Shown: positions 33,839-45,140 of the stretch, piece by piece
How positions within the stretch are numbered: position 1 is the stretch's first letter
Layout of the letters: every line of letters starts with the position of its first letter
NCBI GenBank assembly: GCA_949592205.1
Contig: CATIUR010000003.1
Location: 75,482,501-75,546,500, forward strand
DNA from: Helichrysum umbraculigerum
Lineage: Eukaryota > Streptophyta > Magnoliopsida > Asterales > Asteraceae
Direction: 5' to 3'
Length of the DNA: 64,000 nt
Notes under the pieces: model-generated
What the model was told of the DNA's origin: nothing
The model's input: only the letters and a program-made list of their open reading frames with translations
Databases searched by the model: none
Translations under genes and position numbers: made by a program

Positions 33839-34354
33839 ATCTGTAACACCCTCAAATTTCGGGTTGCGGAAGCGATCGGGTCGGGTGTTACCAAATCAAA
33901 TATCACAGCATAAGATGCATAATGAACGACTCTAAATGAGACGTTTGAAAATAGTTATTACATTTCCCAAAATAAAATGTATACAAGTTTACTGTCGATA
34001 CCCAAATACATAATTTGAATTTTAAAGTTAAATGCAGAGTGGTTCCAAAGTGTGAGAAATATGCGACTCGAGCTAGAATCCTGTAGGCCAATCCTACTAC
34101 TGCAGTGTACCTGAGAATGCACACTAAAAAGGTCAGCTGGAAAGCTGGTGAGTTCACAAGTAATTTGTAATAACAAGTAGTTCAAGAAATATGTATTTCA
34201 TTCAGAAATGTAAATCAAGTTTAATAGTTTAAATAGTAATGATTACCCCTCGAGGTAATTGTGAGAAATTTATGGTAAATAGGTGAACCTAATCAATAGG
34301 TTTCTAGTCAAGTAAAGGGAACCAATTCCCAGTGGGTGTGTTATCAGGTAAGTT

Positions 34355-35124
34355 ATTGCCACCTGGCAATATGTATACGGGTGTAGCGTAAGATGACTAA
34401 CTGTCGTACTACTGGTCGAAAGAGATCAAACAAGAAAGTCCGTAGACAGACGGTATTGCTCCCCGGCAATATGGTACAGTTAATTCACACGGTTCCAAGT
34501 ATTAGTACTACATGTACTAGTAAGTCACAATGCCACCTGGCATGAAAGGTTGCACCCCGGCAACGTGATCAAGTTATTTGTTTTGAAATCGTGTCATATC
34601 GGTACGGTTTGTAATAACAGTCAAGTGAGCAAAAGCTCGTTGTTTCCCCGAGTCTCCGACTCGTAAGTTATCTAGTAATCACCTATAGTGATGGTAATGG
34701 GTATCCCCCAAAGGATATGTCAAGTTACGTCCCGCAGGACCACGTTTAAATAAATATATCAGTTATCGAGTCACGACCCCTACCGTAAGAATGCGTAGGT
34801 CCGTGCTAAGAGTAAGTAAAGCATATAGCTATATGCTGATTATGAGTAACCGTGCAGTTCCGTAGAACTACGATAGAGTATAAATTCATATGCCGAGCCA
34901 ACGACCCCGACTGTAATAGTCCGTCGGTCCGTTGCTGAGTGTGAGCATTCAGCTCGTAAGTAAGTTGTACCACCTACCGTGGTATCGTGAGCCCACAGCT
35001 CGTAAGTCGGTTGTACCACCCACCGTGGTATCGTGAGCATCCAGCTCGTAAGTCAGTTGTACCACCCACCGTGGTATCGTTGCTTCACATATAGTGACAG
35101 CGTCCGTTATTCTCCCGCAGGAGA
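34355..35124. repeat. Dense hairpin tiling in R5 LTR
   Basis: At least fifteen short perfect inverted repeats with mostly four- or five-base loops are strung along 770 bp. Examples: ATTGCC/GGCAAT (34355-34370, loop ACCT), TAGTAC/GTACTA (34503-34519), ATGCC/GGCAT (34530-34543), GTTGC/GCAAC (34549-34564), repeated GAGC/GCTC and TACCAC/GTGGTA pairs, and TCTCC/GGAGA (35111-35124). The last LTR repeats them 5733 bp on. Confidence 0.82.
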
Positions 35125-35902
35125 TGCAAGTAATCGTTTTGGCAGTATACGACGTGCCCATAAGTAAGTTTAGCCCAAGGCTAGTAAAATGTTACAGGCA
35201 CTCAACAGTACCTCAAGTTGTTACGAAATTCACAGTAGTATATCATACTAAGAAATGTAGGAGCGTCACCTAGATGTAAGGGATGATCGTAATCAATTAG
35301 TAGGTACGTATCTACGTCACCTAGTTTGCCTGAAGTGATGTGTAAAGTCTAAGTCACTTAACTGTAGGGAAGTACTTTCAGTACTTAGTTAAAGTCATCC
35401 GTTAGTTTGTAAAGATAGTCATCACTGAACTAGCAAGTCGGTGCCTCTAGTTGGTATTCACAAGTCCACTAGTCATTTCTAGTACTTAGCAAGTCACTGA
35501 TGTAGTGAGGCGTTTATTCCCTAGATATCATATGTAATATAATTCTAGATGTCTCTGACACGGTCATACTTAATATCTCTAAGTATGGTCAAGTGGTTCG
35601 TAGCTTGTCGTAATCTAACACCGTTACCATAAACTATTGTAAAACGTTTGTAAAGATTTATACAGTGGAAAGTAGTAAAACAGGAGTATGCATTCCCACC
35701 CCGAAATCAGTTGAAAACAGTAAAAGAGTGGGGTTATGAACTCACCTGTGAGTTGTTAGCGATACGATGATACGCGCGTCGTCCGAATGGTAACCTTCTA
35801 GTGTCCTAAACACGTGAGGTTATATAAGTATGAGACAAATCAGTTTGTCTAAGCGAGTTGTTCATGTATGCATTTGTTGTTGAAGTCTGGGAATGGTGTA
35901 CG

Positions 35903-35993
35903 GGGGTCCGGGGGCAGCGCCCCTGGTAGCGGGGTCCAAGGGGTGGCAACCCCTGGCGGGGTCCAAGGGGCAGAGCCCCTGGCTGGGGTCGAG
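35903..35993. repeat. GC-rich stacked-hairpin block in R5 LTR
   Basis: This is the inverted form of the block in S1 and R6, with CCGGGGG-loop-CCCCTGG type arms. A second copy is at 41636-41726. Confidence 0.75.
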
Positions 35994-36129
35994 CTGCCAG
36001 GTCAGCTTGGAAAATTTTTATTTCTACTACTTTGCTTTAAAGAAAACGCATTCGAAATCCAAATTCGGGTAAAATCGAGTGGTAAAATTTGGTTGTCAAT
36101 ACTTAGTGAAAAACATAGGTTTTTAAGGT

Positions 36130-36345
36130 TCTGCGACGTCAGATGCGACGTCAGATGCGACGTCAGATGCGACGTAGAGTCCTGCGTCGCTATGTGCGAC
36201 GTCGCAATTTAATGCGACATTGTGTGTTACGTCGCAATGTGCGACGTTTAAGATTTACTGCGACGTAAGGTGTTACGTCGCATCATGCGACGTTGAGATG
36301 TTTTTGCGACGTTGGCTGCGACGTTGACTGCGACGTCGCAGCACT
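36130..36345. repeat. TGCGACGTCA minisatellite and palindromes in R5 LTR
   Basis: Three tandem GATGCGACGTCA units are followed by scattered TGCGACGT/ACGTCGCA palindromes. The last LTR (from about 41863) has four tandem units, the main length difference between the two LTRs. Confidence 0.85.
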
Positions 36346-37591
36346 GTTTTTGGTCCCTGCGACGTTGTCGTCTGGTTCGACGGGTTTTTACCCAAAATCA
36401 AGATCTAACTCGTTTTTGACCAAATCTCGTTGATATAAAGCTAATACATGCTATATTAAGTGTTTTTATGAAGAAATAACAAGGAAAAAGTGGAGAAATC
36501 CTTACGATTCGAATTTTGAAGGTTTGAAGATGATGATGAACCTGATGAAGATGAATATGATAATGGTGATGATGGTTGCTTGTTGATGATGTTGGTGACG
36601 GTGGTGAGGTCCGGCGACGGCGGCGGCGGCTGTGGCCGGCGGTGGTGGCGGCCGGTGGTGGTGATGGTTGTTTGATGATTTTTAGAGAGAGTTTGAGGTG
36701 GAGATGTGAAAGAGAAAAAAAAAGAAAATGAAATGAGAAAGGAGATGGGAGTTGGGTTTTGTTAAACTCAGCTCCCATTTTCGTACACTGTGGTCTCCAA
36801 CCTCAGTACAAAATACCCGTGATTAATTTGTCCGATGTAATTTAAAATAACATTTTAAATTCTAAAAATTGTTTTGTATTCTTCCGAAATGTTTTATAAA
36901 AATATTATTGGAACTTAATGTTTAATAAATTATTTTCGCGCGGTTTCGAATAATTTAGAATGTGTTTTAAATAAAAAGCGAATTACATTTTTGAACGTTT
37001 ATTACTTTAAATCTATGATTTTGTTTATATCATTTTGTAAGTATCTTTAGTAAAATATTTCACTCGATCTTTAAAAGGTAATTATTTAAAGTTTAAAAAT
37101 GGTGCGAAATTTGACCTTTTTGACGAGGTGTTACATTCTCCCCCTGTTAATAAAATTTCGTCCCGAAATTTAAAAGTGATGTCGTGGTCATGTGAGGTCT
37201 AGGGAGCAATGTACGTACATGTTGTTTGTCGAGTAGGTTTTAGACATATCATGTCTTATAATGGGGTTGAAGGGCAGTCAATCCATGACTGTGTCGCGGT
37301 TTATCGTTGTAGTCACATCCTGACTATATGGTTTTGTTTAAGTTGTCGTTGATTCGTAGTCACTAAGAGACCGTTTGCATTGTAGTCCACACGGGACTAG
37401 ATAGTGGTCACAACGTGACCGTTCGGTGAGTAGTCCTATCAGGACTGAGTGATTTTGTGTACGTTCAGTCGGTTAATCGGCTGAAAGCAAATTCTAGCTT
37501 TTATGTTTGGCTTAATTCGTGTAATCAGTATTAATTTATGTAATCGATATTATTTTTGGAATCGACATTTCCGCCGATCGAAGCGTTGTGT

Positions 37592-38629
37592 TTAATTTGA
37601 AGGTTTAGTATCGAATAGGGACATACCCGTGATATTGCCGCGGTTTCGTCCGGTCCCTCCGGAGCTGATCATGAGGATTTTTCGTTTCTGATTTGGGCAA
37701 TCTTTCTTGAAATATCCGGGAGTGTTACATTTGAAACACGTTTGTTGTCCATCGGGATTTGCAGGAACTCTACAGTCCTGAATTTGGTGTCCGAATCGTT
37801 GGCATCTCTCGCATGGTAGGCCACAAGGGCCAGAGTGATGACGTTTACAGTTGTGACAAAAGGGCTTATCCCCCGCATAGCCCCGCTTTCCTTTGTATTT
37901 AGAAGGGTAAGATTTCAAGGGTTCGGGTTGATTTGTTGGATTACGACTAGTGCTGGACTCGCCATTCCATTTTTGTGTATGGTTTTCAGTTGTGGGGGTC
38001 CCGCGTTGAACCACCCGTGCCATGAGGTTGTGGGTCATGCGAACGGCGTCGCGAATAGTGTTGGGTTTAGAGGAGGTAACCATGTCCGCGATTTGTGCCG
38101 GGAGTCCTTCGATGTACTGTTCGATTTGTTTGCTTTCTGGGTTTACTAGAGATGGGCAAAGGAGTGCCAGTCGGTGAAAACGATTGGTATAGGTCATGAT
38201 GTCGTTGTTTTTCACGGTAAGATGCCAGAGTTCATTCTCAAGTCGGTGTAGTTCCTCGCTAGGACAATATTCGTCCCTCATCAGTTGTTTCAGTTCCTCC
38301 CAAGAAAGTTCATAGGCGGTGTCAACCCCTACGGTTTGGGCGTGAGCATTCCACCAGGTTAGAGCATTATCTCGAAGGGTGTAGATGGAGTATTTGACTT
38401 TGTATCCATCGGGGCAGTTGCAAATGCGGAATACAGCTTCCATCCTTTCGATCCATTGGATCAGTCCGACAGCCCCTTCAGTACCAACAAAGATTGGCGG
38501 GTCGCAGTTCAGAAATTCTTTATAGGTGCAGGGACGCGTTAGGTTTTGTGCAGCTAGAGCTTCAGCTACTCTTTGCTCCGCGTATTGGTCGCGTTCTGCT
38601 TGTGTGTAGGTTTGTCGTTTAGGCGGCAT
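37592..38629 (-). CDS. gag: Gag of R5, copy 2, open frame
   Basis: This second copy of the 345-residue Gag is identical to copy 1 except for one visible change in the capsid domain (YSTYTL in copy 1, YSIYTL here). It has the same Tyr-for-His change in the last zinc knuckle and the same ending in a protease stub, LFDTKPSN, so both features predate the duplication. Its own primer site (39559-39571), 5' LTR (39575-42881) and 3' LTR (33842-37135) are complete, so this unit keeps all cis sequences needed for movement in trans. Confidence 0.93.
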   Translation of the reverse strand: MPPKRQTYTQAERDQYAEQRVAEALAAQNLTRPCTYKEFLNCDPPIFVGTEGAVGLIQWIERMEAVFRICNCPDGYKVKYSIYTLRDNALTWWNAHAQTVGVDTAYELSWEELKQLMRDEYCPSEELHRLENELWHLTVKNNDIMTYTNRFHRLALLCPSLVNPESKQIEQYIEGLPAQIADMVTSSKPNTIRDAVRMTHNLMARVVQRGTPTTENHTQKWNGESSTSRNPTNQPEPLKSYPSKYKGKRGYAGDKPFCHNCKRHHSGPCGLPCERCQRFGHQIQDCRVPANPDGQQTCFKCNTPGYFKKDCPNQKRKILMISSGGTGRNRGNITGMSLFDTKPSN

Positions 38630-39574
38630 GATTCTTAAACAAGAATGAAACGTTAACGGTAAGTTCTTTATTCGAGAATTATGTCTATTTCATTGGTATG
38701 CAAAAATAGTATGTGTTCGAAAGTTCTCAGACTTTTAGTTTCGTTGTATATATATTAGTTGTTCACGTATGCCTTAAAGTAATCTACCAAGGCTATGGTA
38801 TGGTATCTAGTCTAACTGGCTATTGGGTGATACTAGTGTACGGTAGTTGTAAGTCTATCAGTTGGTGCGTAGTACCCTAAGTACTAAAACACAGTAACCC
38901 TGCACTGTTATATAGTGCCATCAGCACAGCAGCAAAATTTCCTATTGTATCGTGAAAGTAGTAACTGATTATCGTAAGTTACAGCACCACGTGCTGGAGT
39001 AGTATGGTGCCCAAAGCACGATGCGACACCACGTGTCACATGTTATCCAAGTATAGCCCTCAGGCCGATAGTAAGTTTCGATAGTAATTCGTGGACTTTA
39101 GTCATTACGAGTATCTCTCGCAATACTAGCCAGTCGTGACCAACCTGGTCACAATTTGAGATCAAGTCATAAAGGTTGGGAAGTCGGCGATATGCCACTT
39201 CGAAAGTGTGTATCAGTTGTACAGCGGAATCACGTCAGGTATAATCATACATACATGTATATAGATATGCAGAAATAGTATACACGTAAGGCCTATTCAT
39301 ATATACCTACAGTACATATAATAGCCTAGGGTGTCTAGCAAATTAACAAGTAACAATCAGAGTCAACTACTGCATTCCATTTCAATATAACCCCTTTCAG
39401 ATCTTACATCATCCTTGCTTAATTGTACATAGTTAGCTACGCTATGTTAAATTAAGTTCGTATGATGTAATCCCTGAACTAGTTATACATAATAAGGAAT
39501 ACTGCCTAATGGTCATAGTCTAGGCCCACTAAATGCAACCTAGTTCACTACAACCATAGGCTCTGATACCAATC

Positions 39575-42500
39575 TGTAACACCCTCAAATTTCGGGTTGC
39601 GGAAGCGATCGGGTCGGGTGTTACCAAATCAAATATCACAGCATAAGATGCATAATGAACGACTCTAAATGAGACGTTTGAAAATAGTTATTACATTTCC
39701 CAAAATAAAATGTATACAAGTTTACTGTCGATACCCAAATACATAATTTGAATTTTAAAGTTAAATGCAGAGTGGTTCCAAAGTGTGAGAAATATGCGAC
39801 TCGAGCTAGAATCCTGTAGGCCAATCCTACTACTGCAGTGTACCTGAGAATGCACACTAAAAAGGTCAGCTGGAAAGCTGGTGAGTTCACAAGTAATTTG
39901 TAATAACAAGTAGTTCAAGAAATATGTATTTCATTCAGAAATGTAAATCAAGTTTAATAGTTTAAATAGTAATGATTACCCCTCGAGGTAATTGTGAGAA
40001 ATTTATGGTAAATAGGTGAACCTAATCAATAGGTTTCTAGTCAAGTAAAGGGAACCAATTCCCAGTGGGTGTGTTATCAGGTAAGTTATTGCCACCTGGC
40101 AATATGTATACGGGTGTAGCGTAAGATGACTAACTGTCGTACTACTGGTCGAAAGAGATCAAACAAGAAAGTCCGTAGACAGACGGTATTGCTCCCCGGC
40201 AATATGGTACAGTTAATTCACACGGTTCCAAGTATTAGTACTACATGTACTAGTAAGTCACAATGCCACCTGGCATGAAAGGTTGCACCCCGGCAACGTG
40301 ATCAAGTTATTTGTTTTGAAATCGTGTCATATCGGTACGGTTTGTAATAACAGTCAAGTGAGCAAAAGCTCGTTGTTTCCCCGAGTCTCCGACTCGTAAG
40401 TTATCTAGTAATCACCTATAGTGATGGTAATGGGTATCCCCCAAAGGATATGTCAAGTTACGTCCCGCAGGACCACGTTTAAATAAATATATCAGTTATC
40501 GAGTCACGACCCCTACCGTAAGAATGCGTAGGTCCGTGCTAAGAGTAAGTAAAGCATATAGCTATATGCTGATTATGAGTAACCGTGCAGTTCCGTAGAA
40601 CTACGATAGAGTATAAATTCATATGCCGAGCCAACGACCCCGACTGTAATAGTCCGTCGGTCCGTTGCTGAGTGTGAGCATTCAGCTCGTAAGTAAGTTG
40701 TACCACCTACCGTGGTATCGTGAGCCCACAGCTCGTAAGTCGGTTGTACCACCCACCGTGGTATCGTGAGCATCCAGCTCGTAAGTCAGTTGTACCACCC
40801 ACCGTGGTATCGTTGCTTCACATATAGTGACAGCGTCCGTTATTCTCCCGCAGGAGATGCAAGTAATCGTTTTGGCAGTATACGACGTGCCCATAAGTAA
40901 GTTTAGCCCAAGGCTAGTAAAATGTTACAGGCACTCAACAGTACCTCAAGTTGTTACGAAATTCACAGTAGTATATCATACTAAGAAATGTAGGAGCGTC
41001 ACCCAGATGTAAGGGATGATCGTAATCAATTAGTAGGTACGTATCTACGTCACCTAGTTTGCCTGAAGTGATGTGTAAAGTCTAAGTCACTTAACTGTAG
41101 GGAAGTACTTTCAGTACTTAGTTAAAGTCATCCGTTAGTTCGTAAAGATAGTCATCACTGAGCTAGCAAGTCGGTGCCTCTAGTTGGTATTCACAAGTCC
41201 ACTAGTCATTTCTAGTACTTAGCAAGTCACTGATGTAGTGAGGCGTTTATTCACTAGATATCATATGTAATATAATTCTAGATGTCTCTGACACGGTCAT
41301 ACTTAATATCTCTAAGTATGGTCAAGTGGTTCGTAGCTTGTCGTAATCTAACACCGTTACCATAAACTATTGTAAAACGTTTGTAAAGATTTATACAGTG
41401 GAAAGTAGTAAAACAGGAGTATGCATTCCCACCCCGAAATCAGTTGAAAACAGTAAAAGAGTGGGGTTATGAACTCACCTGTGAGTTGTTAGCGATACGA
41501 TGATACGCGCGTCGTCCGAATGGTAACCTTCTAGTGTCCTAAACACGTGAGGTTATATAAGTATGAGACAAATCAGTTTGTCTAAGCGAGTTGTTCATGT
41601 ATGCATTTGTTGTTGAAGTCTGGGAATGGTGTACGGGGGTCCGGGGGCAGCGCCCCTGGTAGCGGGGTCCAAGGGGTGGCAACCCCTGGCGGGGTCCAAG
41701 GGGCAGAGCCCCTGGCTGGGGTCGAGCTGCCAGGTCAGCTTGGAAAATTTTTATTTCTACTACTTTGCTTTAAAGAAAACGCATTCGAAATCCAAATTCG
41801 GGTAAAATCGAGTGGTAAAATTTGGTTGTCAATACTTAGTGAAAAACATAGGTTTTTAAGGTTCTGCGACGTCAGATGCGACGTCAGATGCGACGTCAGA
41901 TGCGACGTCAGATGCGACGTAGAGTCCTGCGTCGCTATGTGCGACGTCGCAATTTAATGCGACATTGTGTGTTACGTCGCAATGTGCGACGTTTAAGATT
42001 TACTGCGACGTAAGGTGTTACGTCGCATCATGCGACGTTGAGATGTTTTTGCGACGTTGGCTGCGACGTTGACTGCGACGTCGCAGCACTGTTTTTGGTC
42101 CCTGCGACGTTGTCGTCTGGTTCGACGGGTTTTTACCCAAAATCAAGATCTAACTCGTTTTTGACCAAATCTCGTTGATATAAAGCTAATACATGCTATA
42201 TTAAGTGTTTTTATGAAGAAATAACAAGGAAAAAGTGGAGAAATCCTTACGATTCGAATTTTGAAGGTTTGAAGATGATGATGAACCTGATGAAGATGAA
42301 TATGATAATGGTGATGATGGTTGCTTGTTGATGATGTTGGTGACGGTGGTGAGGTCCGGCGACGGCGGCGGCGGCTGTGGCCAGCGGTGGTGGCGGCCGG
42401 TGGTGGTGATGGTTGTTTGATGATTTTTAGAGAGAGTTTGAGGTGGAGATGTGAAAGAGAAAAAAAAAAGAAAATGAAATGAGAAAGGAGATGGGAGTTG

Positions 42501-42881
42501 GGTTTTGTTAAACTCAGCTCCCATTTTCGTACACTGTGGTCTCCAACCTCAGTACAAAATACCCGTGATTAATTTGTCCGATGTAATTTAAAATAACATT
42601 TTAAATTCTAAAAATTGTTTTGTATTCTTCCGAAATGTTTTATAAAAATATTATTGGAACTTAATGTTTAATAAATTATTTTCGCGCGGTTTCGAATAAT
42701 TTAGAATGTGTTTTAAATAAAAAGCGAATTACATTTTTGAACGTTTATTACTTTAAATCTATGATTTTGTTTATATCATTTTGTAAGTATCTTTAGTAAA
42801 ATATTTCACTCGATCTTTAAAAGGTAATTATTTAAAGTTTAAAAATGGTGCGAAATTTGACCTTTTTGACGAGGTGTTACA
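39575..42881 (-). repeat. R5 right LTR (3307 bp)
   Basis: It is nearly identical to the middle LTR, with one extra 12-bp GATGCGACGTCA unit and scattered substitutions. It ends GAGGTGTTACA followed by CTAGG, the likely target sequence. Confidence 0.92.
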
Positions 42882-43055
42882 CTAGGTTTTATCTATTTAC
42901 ATCTATATTACTATTATTATTATTATTATAAAGAAAATATATATTTTATTAATTGAAATACATAACGTATATTTATTTAATCATCATCATCATTTGTATA
43001 TTTGAAATGACATAAGTAAGTCACTAGCTGACTCATAACCAAAACGAATTTTCTA

Positions 43056-43173
43056 TGGGAGTTGATATATACAACAAACAAATTACTACAAACACCAAAC
43101 TATACAATGATTGTGTAAAAGCATAATGTTTGGTGTATGAAATCAACAAATTTGTTGTATTTATCACCTCCCA
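43056..43173. mobile_element. Small MITE, 118 bp, with TTTTCTA duplication
   Basis: Ends TGGGAG and CTCCCA are followed inward by imperfect inverted arms of about 50 bp (TTGATATATACAACAAAC against its near complement). TTTTCTA occurs on both sides (43049-43055 and 43174-43180). Superfamily is unresolved; a seven-to-eight-base duplication suggests hAT-like. Confidence 0.72.
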
Positions 43174-43384
43174 TTTTCTATCCTAACATAAACTAATTTT
43201 GACAATTTTATACATATTGAGATTATTAAGGACTAATTTGTAAATGGTATATAGTTATAGGGGGTGAAAGATATGATGTTTAATAATCCGAGTTTATTTT
43301 GGCAAACTAATAGATACTATAGGGGACTTATGTGAAAAAGTCATTATCTCTTTCATCCATCGTCTGCAAACCCATTATGACAAC

Positions 43385-43458
43385 ACTTTCACTGGTTTCA
43401 CCATTAAAGAGCCAAAAAAATACTTTCACTGGTTTCACCATTAAAGAGCCAAAAAAAT
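43385..43458. repeat. Perfect 37-bp tandem duplication
   Basis: Two identical 37-bp units beginning ACTTTCACTGGTTTCACC lie head to tail. Confidence 0.9.
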
Positions 43459-44428
43459 ATTTACAGCCCTTTAAGAGAGTTGCAAGCCTTCTACAGTGAC
43501 AATCAACTTAGATAAGGTGGTTCAAAGCTCAAAATTAAGGTAGTTCATCGGAAAAGTTCACTACTATTGTAAAACTATTTTGAAACTAAGGTGGTTCACT
43601 TGACCTACCTTGTTAAGCACTAGATCCGCCCTTGCATTAGTCCATTGTGTCTCTTAATTCAATTTGTTAGAGGAAAATTCTGGCTTTTATATTTATTCTC
43701 TATTAATATTGTGTTAACAATAAAATTTATGAATATTCAAAAATAGGTAATAAGTAAAATTCTTAAGTCAACCAAGAGTATATGAGTATAAGCCCCAAAA
43801 AAACACATACTTTTGTTTGATTTCATATCAAACGAAACTCATCCAAAACAATCAGATGATGATGATGAGGACTAACAAAATATGAAAGATAAAGAGTTGG
43901 TTTGCAAAAAAGGAATAAATTAATTATGGGGTAAATTGAAATTCTAAGAGGAGAAAAGTTGATAGACTAATTTGATGGAAGCTACAAGTGTGGTAGAAGA
44001 TCTTTGAAAACACATAATTCTGTGAAAAACTAACAAAAGGGAAGAAGAGGGATGAGTTGAATTAAGAAAAGACAAAAATGCAAAATTACCATAATAACCC
44101 TGCAGTACCCAAAATCGGTACCGTTGACAGTACGTATCCTTTCCCCACATGTGTTATTCTATGTATATATTAATTAGTTACGATAATATAAACCTATTAA
44201 ACTAAAAACACTTTTAAGTACAAATTAACATCAAAATTATATTTGTTTTTGAAAAATGAAAGAGATAATTTAAATTACTTGTACATTGTAAAGTAATTAC
44301 TTACGACTTTATGTTAAATACATTGGAGAACAAATTAACATAAATTACAGGAACCATATTCGTGAGATTGTAAGACTATTTTTATATTTGTTAGGATTTG
44401 TAATACTAATGTTTAACATGGATAATTA

Positions 44429-45131
44429 GGGAAATTAAAAAAAATGCCACATTTTTTTTAACTATATATCGATTTGCCTCCGAAAAAAAAATTTGACAAT
44501 ATACCACCTGAATAAGCAAAAGCAAATTTGCTTTTGCGAGCCTGTGATTTGCTTTTGCGATCCGTTCACAATTGCGAGTCGTTGCCGAGTAAACCATGCC
44601 ATAGCAAAAGCAAATATGCGATTTGCGATTTGCCTATGCCCGACAAATACTTGCTGTTTGCCTAGTTCCCGAGCCGTGACCGAGCCGTTTGCCTATGCCC
44701 GCCTCCGCAAATCGCAAATTTGCGATTTGCCTATGCCCGAGAAATACTTGCCGTTTGCCTAGTTCCCGAGCCGTGACCCTTTCGTTTGCCTAGTTCCCGA
44801 GAAAAAGCTGCCATCGCAAATCGCAAATCGCAAATTTGCGATTTGCCTATGCCTTAAAAACACTTGCGATATCCGAATTGCATAGTTTAATAGGTAAATG
44901 AGTATTTGTCGGGCATAGACAAATCGCAAATCGCAAATCGCATATTTGCTTTTGCTATGGCATGGTTTACTCGGCAACGGCTCGCAATTGTGAACGGATC
45001 GCAAAAGCAAATCACGGGCTCGCAAAAGCAAATTTGCTTTTGCTTATTCAGGTGGTATATCGTCAAAAAAAAATTTTCGGGGGCAAATCGATATATAGTT
45101 AAAAAAAATGTGGCATTTTTTTTAATTTCCC
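44429..45131. mobile_element. Mutator-like MITE with long inverted arms, 703 bp
   Basis: The termini GGGAAATTAAAAAAAATGCC are followed by inverted arms more than 200 bp long with few mismatches. Flanking nonamers GGATAATTA (44420-44428) and AGATAATTA (45132-45140) match at eight of nine positions, as expected for Mutator-type insertions. The interior is rich in TTTGCGATTTGC/GCAAATCGCAAA palindromes and repeats of a CCTATGCCCGA segment. No transposase is present. Confidence 0.85.
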
Positions 45132-45140
45132 AGATAATTA

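Larger units (their letters stand above)
33842..37135 (-). repeat. R5 middle LTR (3294 bp)
   Basis: It runs TGTAACACCC to GAGGTGTTACA and serves as 5' LTR of copy 1 and 3' LTR of copy 2. It contains the hairpin tiling (34355-35124), a triplicated segment of about 60 bp with TACCAC/GTGGTA arms (about 34950-35080), the AACTCACCTGTGAGTT block (about 35739), the GC-rich block (35903-35993) and three GATGCGACGTCA units (36133-36180). Confidence 0.92.
31021..42881 (-). mobile_element. R5: tandem gag-only retrotransposon array, LTR-gag-LTR-gag-LTR
   Basis: The order is: truncated LTR (31021-31402), internal (31403-33841), full LTR (33842-37135), internal (37136-39574), full LTR (39575-42881), all on the minus strand. 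The repeat period is 5733 bp and the copies differ by only a handful of bases plus one extra 12-bp unit in the last LTR. Each 2439-bp internal region encodes only gag. Unequal recombination between LTRs is the usual route to such arrays. The leftmost LTR keeps only 382 bp, so no TSD can be tested. Confidence 0.92.
30749..44146. mobile_element. DNA-transposon-like unit with about 70-bp inverted ends, carrying R5
   Basis: The left end (GGGGAAATGATGGGTACTGT, with TTTTGGTAATTTTGCAT-like sequence about 60 bp in) is matched in inverse orientation by the right end at about 44078-44146. The arms share CTGTCAAC, GGTAC and GGTAATTTTGCAT blocks. The R5 array lies between. Flanking bases (ATATGTAAA and ACATGTGTT) give no convincing target duplication, so this may be one old element split by R5 or two related MITEs. 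Without R5 it would be about 1.5 kb and has no transposase. Confidence 0.55.
42882..44146. other. Spacer with small repeats, right part of the inverted-repeat unit
   Basis: No gene is supported. The stretch holds a small MITE (43056-43173), a 37-bp tandem duplication (43385-43458) and, at its right end, the inverted terminal arm shared with 30749. Confidence 0.6.

Noticed and set aside
35868..36212. Glycine-rich open frame on the plus strand in the R5 LTR
   Set aside because: It reads through the GC-rich hairpin block and the GCGACGT repeat, lies antisense to the element and has no domain.
36398..36778. Proline/histidine-rich frame in the R5 LTR
   Set aside because: It derives from GGTGGT and GATGAT simple repeats, and its counterpart at 42201-42524 is shifted by a small indel, unlike a conserved protein.
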